From contig CAMDEL010000017.1 in NCBI GenBank assembly GCA_945896765.1, positions 1-14,651 on the forward strand: 14,651 nucleotides of DNA. The letters run 5' to 3'. Origin of the DNA: Singulisphaera sp. GP187. GTDB lineage: Bacteria; Planctomycetota; Phycisphaerae; Phycisphaerales; SM1A02. A program made the translations under genes and the position numbers. Positions 1-6,918 of this stretch are shown in pieces; position 1 is the first letter of the stretch; each line of letters starts with the position of its first letter. The notes beneath the pieces are model-generated. The model saw nothing but the letters and a program-made list of their open reading frames with translations, was not told the DNA's origin and did no database searches.

Positions 1-537
1 GAAATTATTTTCTTAGTGACGCCGACTGTGATTGAAGATCAAAAGCTCTACGAAGAAGGCAAAGACTCGCTCGAAATTGTTGAAAACGTGCGAGTCGGTG
101 CGCGTGCTGGGCTCTTACCATTTTCGCGCGAGCAAGTCACTGCGAATTATCAACAGGATGCATTTACTGCGTACAACAATGGCGATCTGACCAAGGCGCT
201 TTATTACTCCAACGCGGCACTTCGCATGAAGCCAATTTCGCCAGCGATGCAGCAATTGCGCGAGCGGGTTATTTCGATGCCAGGTTCTGATTATCAAGAT
301 CAAATTGATCAGACACTGATCGAGCGAAGAACGTTCTCGCCGAGTACGCCCAGTGAAACACCCAATGTGAAGCCCAGCGTGAATCCGAACGTGAAGCCAA
401 GCGTGACTCCAGCGCCAGTTGCGCCAGAGGCAAGTACTCCAGCAGTTTCCGCACCAGTCGCACCAGAGCCCGCAGCACCAGAGCCCGCAGCACCAGAGCC
501 CGCAGCACCAGAGCCCGCACCAGAGCCCGCACCATGA
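1..537 (+). CDS. Secretin (type II/III secretion or Tad/type IV pilus family), C-terminal fragment with Pro/Ala-rich tail
   Basis: The reading frame is open from base 1, so the gene starts upstream of the window; the GTG at 16 is only an internal codon. The first visible residues, EIIFLVTPTVIED, match the end of the secretin beta-barrel domain (family pattern E-L-x-I-F-L-T-P-x-I/V). Secretins form the outer-membrane gate of type II/III secretion, Tad and type IV pilus machines. After the barrel end comes a segment of about 80 residues with a TPR-like helix pair (around AFTAYNNGDLTKALYYSNAA). It is followed by a low-complexity tail: two 8-residue NVKPSV-type units, then APEPA units up to the stop. 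Such a long cytosol-independent tail is unusual for a secretin. The TGA stop overlaps the ATG of the next gene (ATGA, 534-537), implying translational coupling with the TPR lipoprotein. Which secretion system it belongs to cannot be told from this fragment. Confidence 0.75.
   Translation, partial: EIIFLVTPTVIEDQKLYEEGKDSLEIVENVRVGARAGLLPFSREQVTANYQQDAFTAYNNGDLTKALYYSNAALRMKPISPAMQQLRERVISMPGSDYQDQIDQTLIERRTFSPSTPSETPNVKPSVNPNVKPSVTPAPVAPEASTPAVSAPVAPEPAAPEPAAPEPAAPEPAPEPAP
364..411 (+). repeat. Two 24-bp in-frame tandem units (NVKPSVxP)
   Basis: Two adjacent 24-base units, 364-387 and 388-411, encode NVKPSVNP and NVKPSVTP near the end of the secretin gene. They differ at a few mostly silent positions, so they are an older duplication than the APEPA repeat downstream. 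Confidence 0.7.
461..532 (+). repeat. 15-bp coding tandem repeat (APEPA units)
   Basis: A 15-base unit, caccagagcccgcag, is repeated at 461-475, 476-490 and 491-505, then with one change at 506-520. A 12-base shortened unit follows at 521-532. All unit lengths are multiples of three, so gain or loss of copies would keep the secretin frame and the ATGA junction just downstream. The near-identity of the copies suggests recent slippage expansion. Confidence 0.9.
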
Positions 538-1721
538 ACCAATCATCTTCTTATACACATCGCATTGTTTCTATAGGATTTTCCTTCTTGTTCTGCACCG
601 TCTTTGCATCCACTTTCGCAACCACCATGTTTGGATGCGGTGGCCCAACAAAGACGGGCATCGAAGCGCGCAAAGTTGCAAGCGATCGTTTCAATCGAGT
701 CGGCGGAGCAGTCGCATCTGATCAAGCTGCGCAAGCACTCGATGCTGGGCAATTCAAAGATGCATTGACGCAAATTGATCGGGTTGTTGTTGCATTTCCC
801 ACGGATCCCAAAGCCCGTCTTCTACGTGGCCGAATCGTCCTTGAAATGGGAAGACTTGAATTGGCCATGACCGAATTCAAGAATGCTGCAGAGCTTGATC
901 CATCATGCGCTGAATGCATGTATTACCAAGGCATCGTCTCCCAGCGGTGGGGTCGCGATGAAGAAGCGCTGAAAGAATATGCAGCTGCTCTCACCATCGA
1001 ACCAACAAGCACTCATTATCTTCTCGCCCAAGCGGAGACATTGCTTGTGCTCGGCCGAACAAATGAGGCGAAGACACTGATCGACGATACATCGTGTCAC
1101 TTCGAATTCAGTTCTGCGCTTGCCCATCTGCGCAGCGAGATAGCAGCATCGGAAAACGATCATGCGCAAGCGCTTAACTTTATGGAATTAGCAGTCACAC
1201 TTGCGCCGAATCCGTTGGATTACCAAGAAGATTTGGCTCTTGTCGCATTCCACGCGAAAGAATGGGATCGTTGTCTCACAGCTCTCGCCACTTTGCCTGC
1301 GAAGTCAATGGACCGAGATGACATGTCTCGCATTCGCGCACGCTGCCTTGCGATGACTGGTCGTGCACTTGAAGCTCGAGATTTGTTGGTCGCCTTCGAA
1401 AGTTCGAATGCGAGCAAGCAAGATGGAATCACGCTCGAGCACGATTTGGCTTTGGGATACATCGCTTGGATGGTCGGCGATATCGAGCGTGTCGATTCGT
1501 GTGCTCGTCGATTGATGGGCCGAAATCCGAAAGTCTGCGATGGTTATTTGTTAAAGGGAATGGTCTTGGAGCGACAAGGCGACTTTGCGAACGCAGTGAA
1601 ATTGCTGACGAAAGCATCAGAATTGGCTCCAAATCGACGATTGCCACGGGAACTCCTTTTGCGTGCCGAGGCGGCTGAGATCGCTCTTGGAGGAGTTGTT
1701 GTGGTCGGTATGGCTCGCTGA
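534..1721 (+). CDS. TPR-repeat lipoprotein, partner of the upstream secretin
   Basis: A 395-residue exported protein. The N-terminus has a basic residue, a hydrophobic stretch (about residues 11-33) and a Cys at 35 preceded by T-M-F-G. This is a loose lipobox, so lipid anchoring is likely but not certain. The mature part consists of tetratricopeptide helical pairs at about 63-90, 93-124 and 127-158, with weaker ones after that. A clear unit lies at about 330-365, where the pattern G-x-x-x-x-x-x-G-x-x-x-x-A is visible. TPR proteins are protein-protein scaffolds. The ATGA overlap with the secretin gene and the lack of a Shine-Dalgarno upstream argue for coupled translation. By analogy with TadD/PilF-type TPR lipoproteins it may act as a secretin pilot or assembly factor; this role is inferred from context only. 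The TGA stop is followed by an AT-rich gap. Confidence 0.8.
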   Translation: MNQSSSYTHRIVSIGFSFLFCTVFASTFATTMFGCGGPTKTGIEARKVASDRFNRVGGAVASDQAAQALDAGQFKDALTQIDRVVVAFPTDPKARLLRGRIVLEMGRLELAMTEFKNAAELDPSCAECMYYQGIVSQRWGRDEEALKEYAAALTIEPTSTHYLLAQAETLLVLGRTNEAKTLIDDTSCHFEFSSALAHLRSEIAASENDHAQALNFMELAVTLAPNPLDYQEDLALVAFHAKEWDRCLTALATLPAKSMDRDDMSRIRARCLAMTGRALEARDLLVAFESSNASKQDGITLEHDLALGYIAWMVGDIERVDSCARRLMGRNPKVCDGYLLKGMVLERQGDFANAVKLLTKASELAPNRRLPRELLLRAEAAEIALGGVVVVGMAR

Positions 1722-1728
1722 TTTTAAA

Positions 1729-1740
1729 AAAATTAATTTT
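1729..1740. repeat. 12-bp AT-only perfect palindrome in the intergenic gap
   Basis: The sequence aaaattaatttt is its own reverse complement and lies 8 bases after the TPR gene stop. It could be an AT-rich element upstream of the promoter of the next gene. It has no GC stem, so it is not a convincing terminator. Confidence 0.35.
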
Positions 1741-1743
1741 CAT

Positions 1744-1771
1744 TTGCTTCCAGAGCAAAGCGGGATATCTT
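1744..1771 (+). promoter_or_regulatory. Weak candidate promoter for the dockerin-tailed protein
   Basis: TTGCTT (1744-1749) and TATCTT (1766-1771) are separated by 16 bases and lie just upstream of a strong ribosome binding site. Both match the sigma70-type consensus only partly, so this is a tentative assignment. Confidence 0.2.
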
Positions 1772-1778
1772 TCTGTTT

Positions 1779-1784
1779 AAGGAG
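1779..1784 (+). promoter_or_regulatory. Ribosome binding site AAGGAG
   Basis: AAGGAG lies 6 bases before the ATG at 1791. It is the best Shine-Dalgarno match seen in the window and fixes the start of the secreted CBM9-like protein. Confidence 0.8.
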
Positions 1785-1790
1785 ATTCGA

Positions 1791-2849
1791 ATGCTGACTC
1801 AGATATCTATTGTTGCTGCCTTGGCGGCTGTTCCCTGCGCACTTGTTTCCTCGGCTTTCGGGCAGGCTCCGGTTGTCGACGGAACTCTAGACGCTATCTA
1901 TGTTCCTGCAGATGATCTTGCCGTTCAAGCCCTGACAACAGGATTCGGCAATTCCACTCTCGGACTTGTTGATGTAGCCAATGGATCTGAACTTGACGGA
2001 CTGCACGCTGTTGTGAACGGAGGAGTTCTCTATCTTTTCTTCGGCGGCAATCTCGAAAGCAATTTCAATAAACTAGAAGTGTTTATTGATTGCAGATCAG
2101 GTGGTCAGAACCGACTGCCTGGAAACAATCCAGATATCGACTTTAACGCTCTGAACAGAATGGGTGATGACGGATCTGGAAATGGTTTGACTTTCGACAC
2201 ATGCTTTTCAGCGGATTTTTATCTCACGACGACTTGTGGCGGGACACCTGTTGCTCTGTACGCAAATCTTGCACAGCTTTTGACTGAAGGCGGTGGAATT
2301 GGCGCATATATCGGCACGGGAACTCCTGGCTCTGTGCCGATTGACAATGTGAAGTTTGGAGTCAAAGTCGCAATCAATAATTCAAATATCGCAGGCGTCG
2401 GTGGAGATGGTGGCAAAGCAAGTGGCGCCGGTGTCACCACAGGTATCGAGATGTCGATCCCACTGATTTTGCTTGGTTATGACGCAACGACTCAGAAGAA
2501 CATCAAGATTTGTGCTGCGATCAATGGCGGAGGTCACGATTATCTATCGAACCAGTTCCTCGCGCCTCTTGCACCGATGGGCAATCTTGGCGAGCCTCGC
2601 AGCGTGAATCTCTCGACCATTGAAGGAAATCAATACGCGGTTCTCGTGGTCGATGCAAACGAACCAGATTGTCCAGTCGTTCCGCCGGCGTGTCCCGCAG
2701 ACTTTAATGGTGATCAACTGATCGATGGATCAGATCTCACGACACTTCTCAGCGGTTGGGGAACAGATGCTGGCGATACGAACGGAGATCAAACGACGGA
2801 TGGTTCCGATCTCACCACGTTGCTCAGCGCATGGGGTCCTTGCGTCTAA
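1791..2849 (+). CDS. Secreted CBM9-like protein with C-terminal paired dockerin-like repeats
   Basis: A 352-residue protein. The signal peptide has a hydrophobic core at about residues 5-22 and a likely cleavage after S-A-F-G-Q-A around 26. The start of the mature part, VVDGTLDAIY, resembles the opening of CBM9-like/DOMON-like beta-sandwich domains (D-G-x-x-D). It is followed by strands such as GVLYLFFGGNL and NKLEVFIDC. The C-terminus carries two calcium-loop-like units: residues 304-324 (DFNGDQLIDG...SGWG) and 329-349 (DTNGDQTTDG...SAWG), ending W-G-P-C-V. A Cys-rich linker (DCPVVPPACPAD) precedes them. These tails resemble the dockerin-type domains common on secreted Phycisphaerae proteins and probably serve surface attachment or assembly. 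I see no catalytic motif; a binding role (for example glycans) is inference. The gene has its own strong ribosome binding site. Confidence 0.75.
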   Translation: MLTQISIVAALAAVPCALVSSAFGQAPVVDGTLDAIYVPADDLAVQALTTGFGNSTLGLVDVANGSELDGLHAVVNGGVLYLFFGGNLESNFNKLEVFIDCRSGGQNRLPGNNPDIDFNALNRMGDDGSGNGLTFDTCFSADFYLTTTCGGTPVALYANLAQLLTEGGGIGAYIGTGTPGSVPIDNVKFGVKVAINNSNIAGVGGDGGKASGAGVTTGIEMSIPLILLGYDATTQKNIKICAAINGGGHDYLSNQFLAPLAPMGNLGEPRSVNLSTIEGNQYAVLVVDANEPDCPVVPPACPADFNGDQLIDGSDLTTLLSGWGTDAGDTNGDQTTDGSDLTTLLSAWGPCV

Positions 2850-2903
2850 AAAAACGCTAGACTTTCATGGTCGATGTACGGATGTATCGAACGCGCAACT
2901 CAC

Positions 2904-2910
2904 GAGGAGA
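2904..2910 (+). promoter_or_regulatory. Ribosome binding site GAGGAGA
   Basis: GAGGAGA lies 9 bases before the ATG at 2920. It decides between this start and in-frame ATGs further upstream, which would place the lipoprotein start inside the preceding gene and bury its signal peptide. Confidence 0.65.
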
Positions 2911-2919
2911 TGTATCCAT

Positions 2920-3591
2920 ATGGATAAATATGTGACAAGGAATGTCAAAAGATCGGTGGGGTTTTTTTTCAGTTTGATCGCAATCGTCGGTGTGATTGGG
3001 TGTAAATCCCAAAGCCCAATGCTTGATCACATCACAGAGGGAACTGAGGCGTTTCAAAGCGTGCAGACTTCTGGCGCTCCAATACCTCAAGAAGAATTGA
3101 AATCGGCCGTTGGTGTTGCGATCTTGAAATGTTTTCAAGCGGGGGTTGTCTTCGGTTGGATGGGAGGCAATGGTGTTGCCGTTAAAAAACTCCCAAGCGG
3201 TTGGTCTGCGCCGATTGCAATCGGCGTTGTCAAAGGAGATTTCGGTGCGCTCATCGGTGCGCAGCACCTCGACATCGTGATGGTGTTCAATGATGCGACA
3301 GCCTTTGATAAATTCATCGAAAGTGGAAGTTATTTTTATGCAGGCGCTCAAGGAACAGCCGCGACGACCACTGGCACAAACCAAGCGAGTGGGCCGCCAG
3401 TCAAGTCCTATGCCCACGCGGCGGGCCTTTATGGTGGCGCTTCCATTGGCGGTCTTGGCATCCTCATCAAAGAAAAAACCAATGAAGCGGCGTACGGGGC
3501 GGATGCGACCCCTGTGGACATCCTCAATGGAAAGTTTCCTCAGCCTCCAGGCGGGATCGAACTTTCGAAAAAACTTGACTCTGCTCGCTAA
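2920..3591 (+). CDS. SYLF/Ysc84-domain (DUF500) lipoprotein
   Basis: A 223-residue protein starting at the ATG after GAGGAGA. The open frame extends upstream into the preceding gene, but only this start gives a proper export signal: basic N-terminus, hydrophobic stretch at residues 13-27 and a good lipobox V-I-G-C with Cys28. The mature part is one SYLF (Ysc84) domain. Visible family marks are the VGVAILKCFQAGVVFG segment, the W-S-A-P-I-A-I-G motif, GALIGAQHLDIVMVF and a late Y-A-H-A-A-G-L-Y-G-G-A-S-I-G-G segment. SYLF domains bind phospholipids, and bacterial members are mostly uncharacterised periplasmic or outer-membrane lipoproteins. The 70-base gap to the upstream gene holds no clear terminator, so co-transcription is possible. 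Nothing here ties it to the sugar genes. Confidence 0.88.
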   Translation: MDKYVTRNVKRSVGFFFSLIAIVGVIGCKSQSPMLDHITEGTEAFQSVQTSGAPIPQEELKSAVGVAILKCFQAGVVFGWMGGNGVAVKKLPSGWSAPIAIGVVKGDFGALIGAQHLDIVMVFNDATAFDKFIESGSYFYAGAQGTAATTTGTNQASGPPVKSYAHAAGLYGGASIGGLGILIKEKTNEAAYGADATPVDILNGKFPQPPGGIELSKKLDSAR

Positions 3592-3678
3592 GTTTCGAAA
3601 ATTATCGACTTCGACATTTCATATAAATTGCCAACAAAATAGGCATTTACTCTCTTTTGGGGATATTCTTCACCCACG

Positions 3679-5706
3679 ATGGGCATTCCTGCTTTTATTC
3701 CCGCGTTGATTGTGGCGCTGTTCGCTGCGTCGACAACATTCGCAGCCATTTCGACGCGACCCGGTATCGGCGCAATTCCGTATACCTCGGGATCTCTCAT
3801 CGGAACAACTTTTCGAACATTCGCACCCAACGCAACTGGAGTGACAGTCGCGGGAACATTCAACTTTTGGAATGCAACTTCTCTGCCGCTCTTTGCCGAA
3901 GGAAACGGATATTGGTCCGTCGATGTTGCCAATGTGCAAGCTGGAGCGCAGTACAAGTTTGTGGTGAAAAATGCAACGCAGACACTTTGGCGAAACGATC
4001 CGCGCGCGCGAGATCTTGTCTCATCGATTGGAAATTCTATTGTCTATAACGCAAACTCTTATGTATGGCAGACGACAAATTTCAATATGCCTTCGTGGGA
4101 CAAGATCGTCTTGTACGAAATGCATATTGGAACATTCGGCATCGCTGCCAGCGGTGCGACACCTGCAAGCTTCGACGAATGCTCTGCAAAGCTGGATCAT
4201 CTTGTCGAACTTGGCGTGAACATGATCGCGCTGATGCCGATCAGCGAATTTCCTGGAGATCGTTCGTGGGGATACAACAATTCATATCCATACTCTGTCG
4301 AAAGTGCGTATGGCACCCCAGATGATCTAAAGGAATTCGTTGATCGTGCGCATGCACGAGGAATCGGCGTGACCACTGATGTTGTGTACAACCACCTTGG
4401 CCCAAGCGATCTGGATATGTGGCAGTTTGATGGTTGGTCTCAGAATGGTTTGGGCGGCGTCTTTTTCTATAACGATTTTCGAGCGGTGACCCCGTGGGGA
4501 GATACCCGTCCAGACTTTGGTCGTAGTGAAGTGCGAACATTCCTGCGGGAGAACGCCATGATGTGGCTGAACGAATTTCGCATGGATGGATTGCGAGTTG
4601 ACGGAACGAAGTTCATCCGCAGAACAGCTCAGAATGGCGTCGAGATTCCAGATGGCTGGTCAATTCTTCAGGTGATCAATAACGATGTCGATGCGGTTGC
4701 TCCTGGAAAGTTTATGGTTGCTGAAGATATGGATCTCGAGCCATACATCACCAAGACGACAGGAGCAGGGGGCGCTGGCTTTGACAGTCAATGGGATGCT
4801 GGTTTCTATCCCAAGATTCGCGGCGCGATCATCACGCCAAACGATAGCGACCGTGATATGTATTCCGTGCGTGATGCGATTTCGTTTTCATACAACGGAT
4901 CGATGCAGCAGAGAATCATTTATACCGAAAGCCATGACGAAGTTGCAAATGGCAAGCAGCGAGTGCCAGAGGAGATTTCTCCAGGCAACGCTGGATCGTA
5001 TTTCGCGCGAAAGCGTTCAACACTTGGCGCCGTTGTCGCGATGACTGCGCCAGGAGTGCCAATGCTTTTTCAAGGTCAGGAGTTTCTTGAAGATGAATTC
5101 TTCACAGACGCTGTCGCGCTCGATTGGTCCCGCAAGACGACATACTCTGGAATCTTCAACCTCTATCAGGATCTCATCAAGCTTCGCAAGAATGCTTCGG
5201 GATCAACGCGTGGACTTTCTGGTTTCAGCACAAATGTTTTTCATGTGAATAACACGGATAAATTGGTCGCTTTTCATCGTTGGCAGCAGGGCGGCGATCT
5301 GGATGACACAATCGTCGTGGTCAATTTTTCTGCGACAGCAAAGTCCAATTATCGCATCGGAATGCCGCGAAGTGGTCTATGGAATTGCAGATTCAACAGC
5401 GATTGGACAGGTTATAGCGCTGACTATTCCAACACGCTTTGTCTCTCGACGTCGACTTCACCTGTTGCGTGGGATGGTCTGGAACAGAGCGCGCTTGTTT
5501 CGGTTGGTCCGTATTCAGCGATTATTTTTTCTCAAGGGAATGTTTTCCGACCACAAGATCTCAATCAAGATGGGCTGATTAACGCAGCCGATCTGACGGT
5601 GCTCTTGTCCGCATGGGGAACTCTCGGCGGGATCGCAGATATCGATCTCAACGGAATCGTCGGTGGCGGCGACTTGGCAAGTCTGCTCAGTTCTTGGGGG
5701 ACGTGA
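3679..5706 (+). CDS. Secreted GH13 enzyme (branching-enzyme/trehalohydrolase-like) with dockerin-like tail
   Basis: A 675-residue exported alpha-glucan-active enzyme. The signal peptide has a hydrophobic core at residues 3-20 and probable cleavage after F-A-A (23). An N-terminal CBM48/E-set beta-sandwich spans about 42-110 (FAPNATGVTVAGTFNFW). The (beta/alpha)8 catalytic domain, about 125-530, shows all GH13 regions: region I TDVVYNH (233-239); region II GLRVDGT with Arg306 and nucleophile Asp308; region III VAEDM with acid/base Glu349; region IV ESHDEV with His419 and Asp420. The SHDE motif followed by ANGK recalls glycogen branching enzymes, while LGPSDLD and TPWGD recall malto-oligosyltrehalose trehalohydrolase. 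The exact reaction (transfer or hydrolysis) is therefore open. A beta domain (about 535-615) is followed by two dockerin-like units (627-647 and 654-674). Being exported is unusual for an enzyme of branching type. No good Shine-Dalgarno precedes this ATG. The 3' end overlaps the convergent ABC ATPase gene by 20 bases. Confidence 0.85.
   Translation: MGIPAFIPALIVALFAASTTFAAISTRPGIGAIPYTSGSLIGTTFRTFAPNATGVTVAGTFNFWNATSLPLFAEGNGYWSVDVANVQAGAQYKFVVKNATQTLWRNDPRARDLVSSIGNSIVYNANSYVWQTTNFNMPSWDKIVLYEMHIGTFGIAASGATPASFDECSAKLDHLVELGVNMIALMPISEFPGDRSWGYNNSYPYSVESAYGTPDDLKEFVDRAHARGIGVTTDVVYNHLGPSDLDMWQFDGWSQNGLGGVFFYNDFRAVTPWGDTRPDFGRSEVRTFLRENAMMWLNEFRMDGLRVDGTKFIRRTAQNGVEIPDGWSILQVINNDVDAVAPGKFMVAEDMDLEPYITKTTGAGGAGFDSQWDAGFYPKIRGAIITPNDSDRDMYSVRDAISFSYNGSMQQRIIYTESHDEVANGKQRVPEEISPGNAGSYFARKRSTLGAVVAMTAPGVPMLFQGQEFLEDEFFTDAVALDWSRKTTYSGIFNLYQDLIKLRKNASGSTRGLSGFSTNVFHVNNTDKLVAFHRWQQGGDLDDTIVVVNFSATAKSNYRIGMPRSGLWNCRFNSDWTGYSADYSNTLCLSTSTSPVAWDGLEQSALVSVGPYSAIIFSQGNVFRPQDLNQDGLINAADLTVLLSAWGTLGGIADIDLNGIVGGGDLASLLSSWGT
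5557..5703 (+). other. Dockerin-like paired repeat domain of the secreted GH13
   Basis: Residues 627-675 of the GH13 protein contain two units, DLNQDGLINAADLTVLLSAWG and DIDLNGIVGGGDLASLLSSWG. They match the paired tail of the CBM9-like protein at 2700-2840. Each unit has a Ca-loop-like D-x-N-x-D-G start (less complete in the second) and a D-L-x-x-L-L-S-x-W-G helix. This is a domain within the CDS, not a separate gene. Confidence 0.7.
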
Positions 5707-6865
5707 CCGCCGAGCCATCTGCGCGAAACATGTGCGCAAATTGCATTTGAAATTCGAGAGTAATCGCATCGCCTTCACAAATTGCCGCGAGTGTGTCTGT
5801 TGAAGTTCGCGAGATGACACGCATTCCATTGACCACTGCGACGATGTCTGCAAGAGGTCCATATCGTTCGATCGTGACAACGTGACCAGTCAGGCAGCAG
5901 GAATTTTCATTCTCTCCAGCGGGAAGAATTCTCAGGCGATCTGGACGAATTCCAAGCGTGATTGTGTCATGGCCAAGGGCTGAAAGTTCGCCAGCAACCC
6001 ATCGCTTGCAAAGCGAAAAAACGCTTTCTTTCCAGTGAAAAGTGAAGCCGCCAGTGCTGTCCCTTGCAAGACGTCCTTCAAACATATTCATCGGTGGAGT
6101 CCCAATAAAACCAGCAACGAAACGGTTTGCTGGGCTGTCATAGATTTCGGCAGGCGATCCAATTTGTTGCACGACGCCATCTTTCATCACCACCATCCGA
6201 TCAGCGAGACTCATCGCTTCTTCTTGATCGTGCGTGACATAGACCATCGTGGCGCGCAGACTGCGATGCAAGATTCGCAGTTCGGTTCGCATCTCGCCGC
6301 GCAGTAGCGCATCGAGATTTGAGAGAGGCTCATCGAAGAGAAAGACAGCGGGATCTCGCACGAGTGCGCGCCCAACTGCGACACGCTGCCTTTGACCGCC
6401 GGAGAGTTCGCGCGGCGGACGATGAAGGAGTTGTTCGATACCGAGCGTGCGCGCAGCAGCATCGACTCGTGCGGTGATCGCAAGGCGCTCGGCGTGACGC
6501 TGTGTGCGATAAGTGGAATCCCAAATGCCGCGCCAGCGACTTTTAAAAGTGCGGCGACGTTCAAGTCCAAAGGAAAGATTCTGTCGAACATTCAGATGTG
6601 GATAGAGCGCATAGTTCTGAAAGACCATCGCAATGTTTCGGTCCTTGGGTGGCACATCATTCACGATGCGGTTGCCTATGGAGATCGTTCCCCCAGAAAG
6701 ATCCTCCAATCCGGCGATCATGCGCAAAGTTGTGCTCTTGCCGCACCCCGAAGGACCGACGAGGACGATAAATTCGCCATTCGCAATCGATAAATCGACT
6801 GAATCAACAGCTCGAACCGTTGTGCCATAAATCTTCGATACCGCTTTCAATTCAACTGTTGCCAT
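5687..6865 (-). CDS. malK: Carbohydrate ABC transporter ATP-binding protein, MalK/UgpC family
   Basis: A 392-residue cytoplasmic ATPase that powers sugar import. Motifs in order: Walker A GPSGCGKST (37-45), Q-loop Gln83 in FQNYALYPHL, signature LSGGQ (154-158), Walker B VFLFDE (174-179), D-loop SNLD (182-185) and H-loop His212 in VTHDQEEA. The C-terminal part (about 240-392) has the length and GTPPMN-type start of the TOBE/regulatory domain of MalK-type importers. The Q-loop-to-signature distance is about 19 residues longer than in E. coli MalK, because of a basic, aromatic insertion around residues 105-128 in the helical subdomain that contacts the permeases. It is the only ATPase in the window and so the presumed partner of the permeases encoded at 8349-11593 on the same strand, although a plus-strand gene lies between. 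The malK symbol reflects family and context; the substrate is not proven. Confidence 0.9.
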   Translation of the reverse strand: MATVELKAVSKIYGTTVRAVDSVDLSIANGEFIVLVGPSGCGKSTTLRMIAGLEDLSGGTISIGNRIVNDVPPKDRNIAMVFQNYALYPHLNVRQNLSFGLERRRTFKSRWRGIWDSTYRTQRHAERLAITARVDAAARTLGIEQLLHRPPRELSGGQRQRVAVGRALVRDPAVFLFDEPLSNLDALLRGEMRTELRILHRSLRATMVYVTHDQEEAMSLADRMVVMKDGVVQQIGSPAEIYDSPANRFVAGFIGTPPMNMFEGRLARDSTGGFTFHWKESVFSLCKRWVAGELSALGHDTITLGIRPDRLRILPAGENENSCCLTGHVVTIERYGPLADIVAVVNGMRVISRTSTDTLAAICEGDAITLEFQMQFAHMFRADGSAVTSPKN

Positions 6866-6918
6866 GGAAGTGATGAGGTTACCTATCGGGCGAGATGAGG
6901 TACAACATCACTTCCATG
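6863..6918. repeat. Perfect 13-bp inverted repeat containing both divergent start codons
   Basis: The left arm is catggaagtgatg (6863-6875); the right arm is catcacttccatg (6906-6918), its exact reverse complement, with a 30-base spacer. The ATG of the ABC ATPase (minus, 6865-6863) lies in the left arm. The ATG at 6916 of the ClpP-fold gene (plus) lies in the right arm, so the two genes share the same 10 bases before their start codons. The arms could be paired operator half-sites (centres 43 bases apart, about four helical turns). They could also form a 13-bp stem hiding the start codon in any transcript that begins upstream. Confidence 0.85.
6872..6901 (+). repeat. 8-bp direct repeat gatgaggt in the divergent spacer
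   Basis: The sequence gatgaggt occurs at 6872-6879 and again at 6894-6901, 22 bases apart (about two helical turns), between the two divergent start codons. Together with the inverted repeat it makes this short spacer a plausible regulator-binding site. Eight bases is short, so chance cannot be excluded. Confidence 0.5.

Noticed and set aside
461..532. Possible CRISPR or intergenic repeat array
   Set aside because: The repeats are contiguous 15-bp units without spacers and lie in frame within a coding sequence (APEPA units).
2725..2919. Extension of the SYLF lipoprotein frame upstream to 2725
   Set aside because: It overlaps the end of the preceding gene in another frame, and the good ribosome binding site and lipobox both fit the start at 2920.
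2857..3417. 186-codon open frame antisense to the SYLF gene
   Set aside because: No recognisable domain or signal; composition is that of a shadow frame opposite a well-supported gene.
3601..3660. Promoter for the secreted GH13 with TATAAA at 3622 or TTGCCA at 3628
   Set aside because: Neither box has a partner at acceptable spacing, so no promoter could be assigned in this AT-rich gap.
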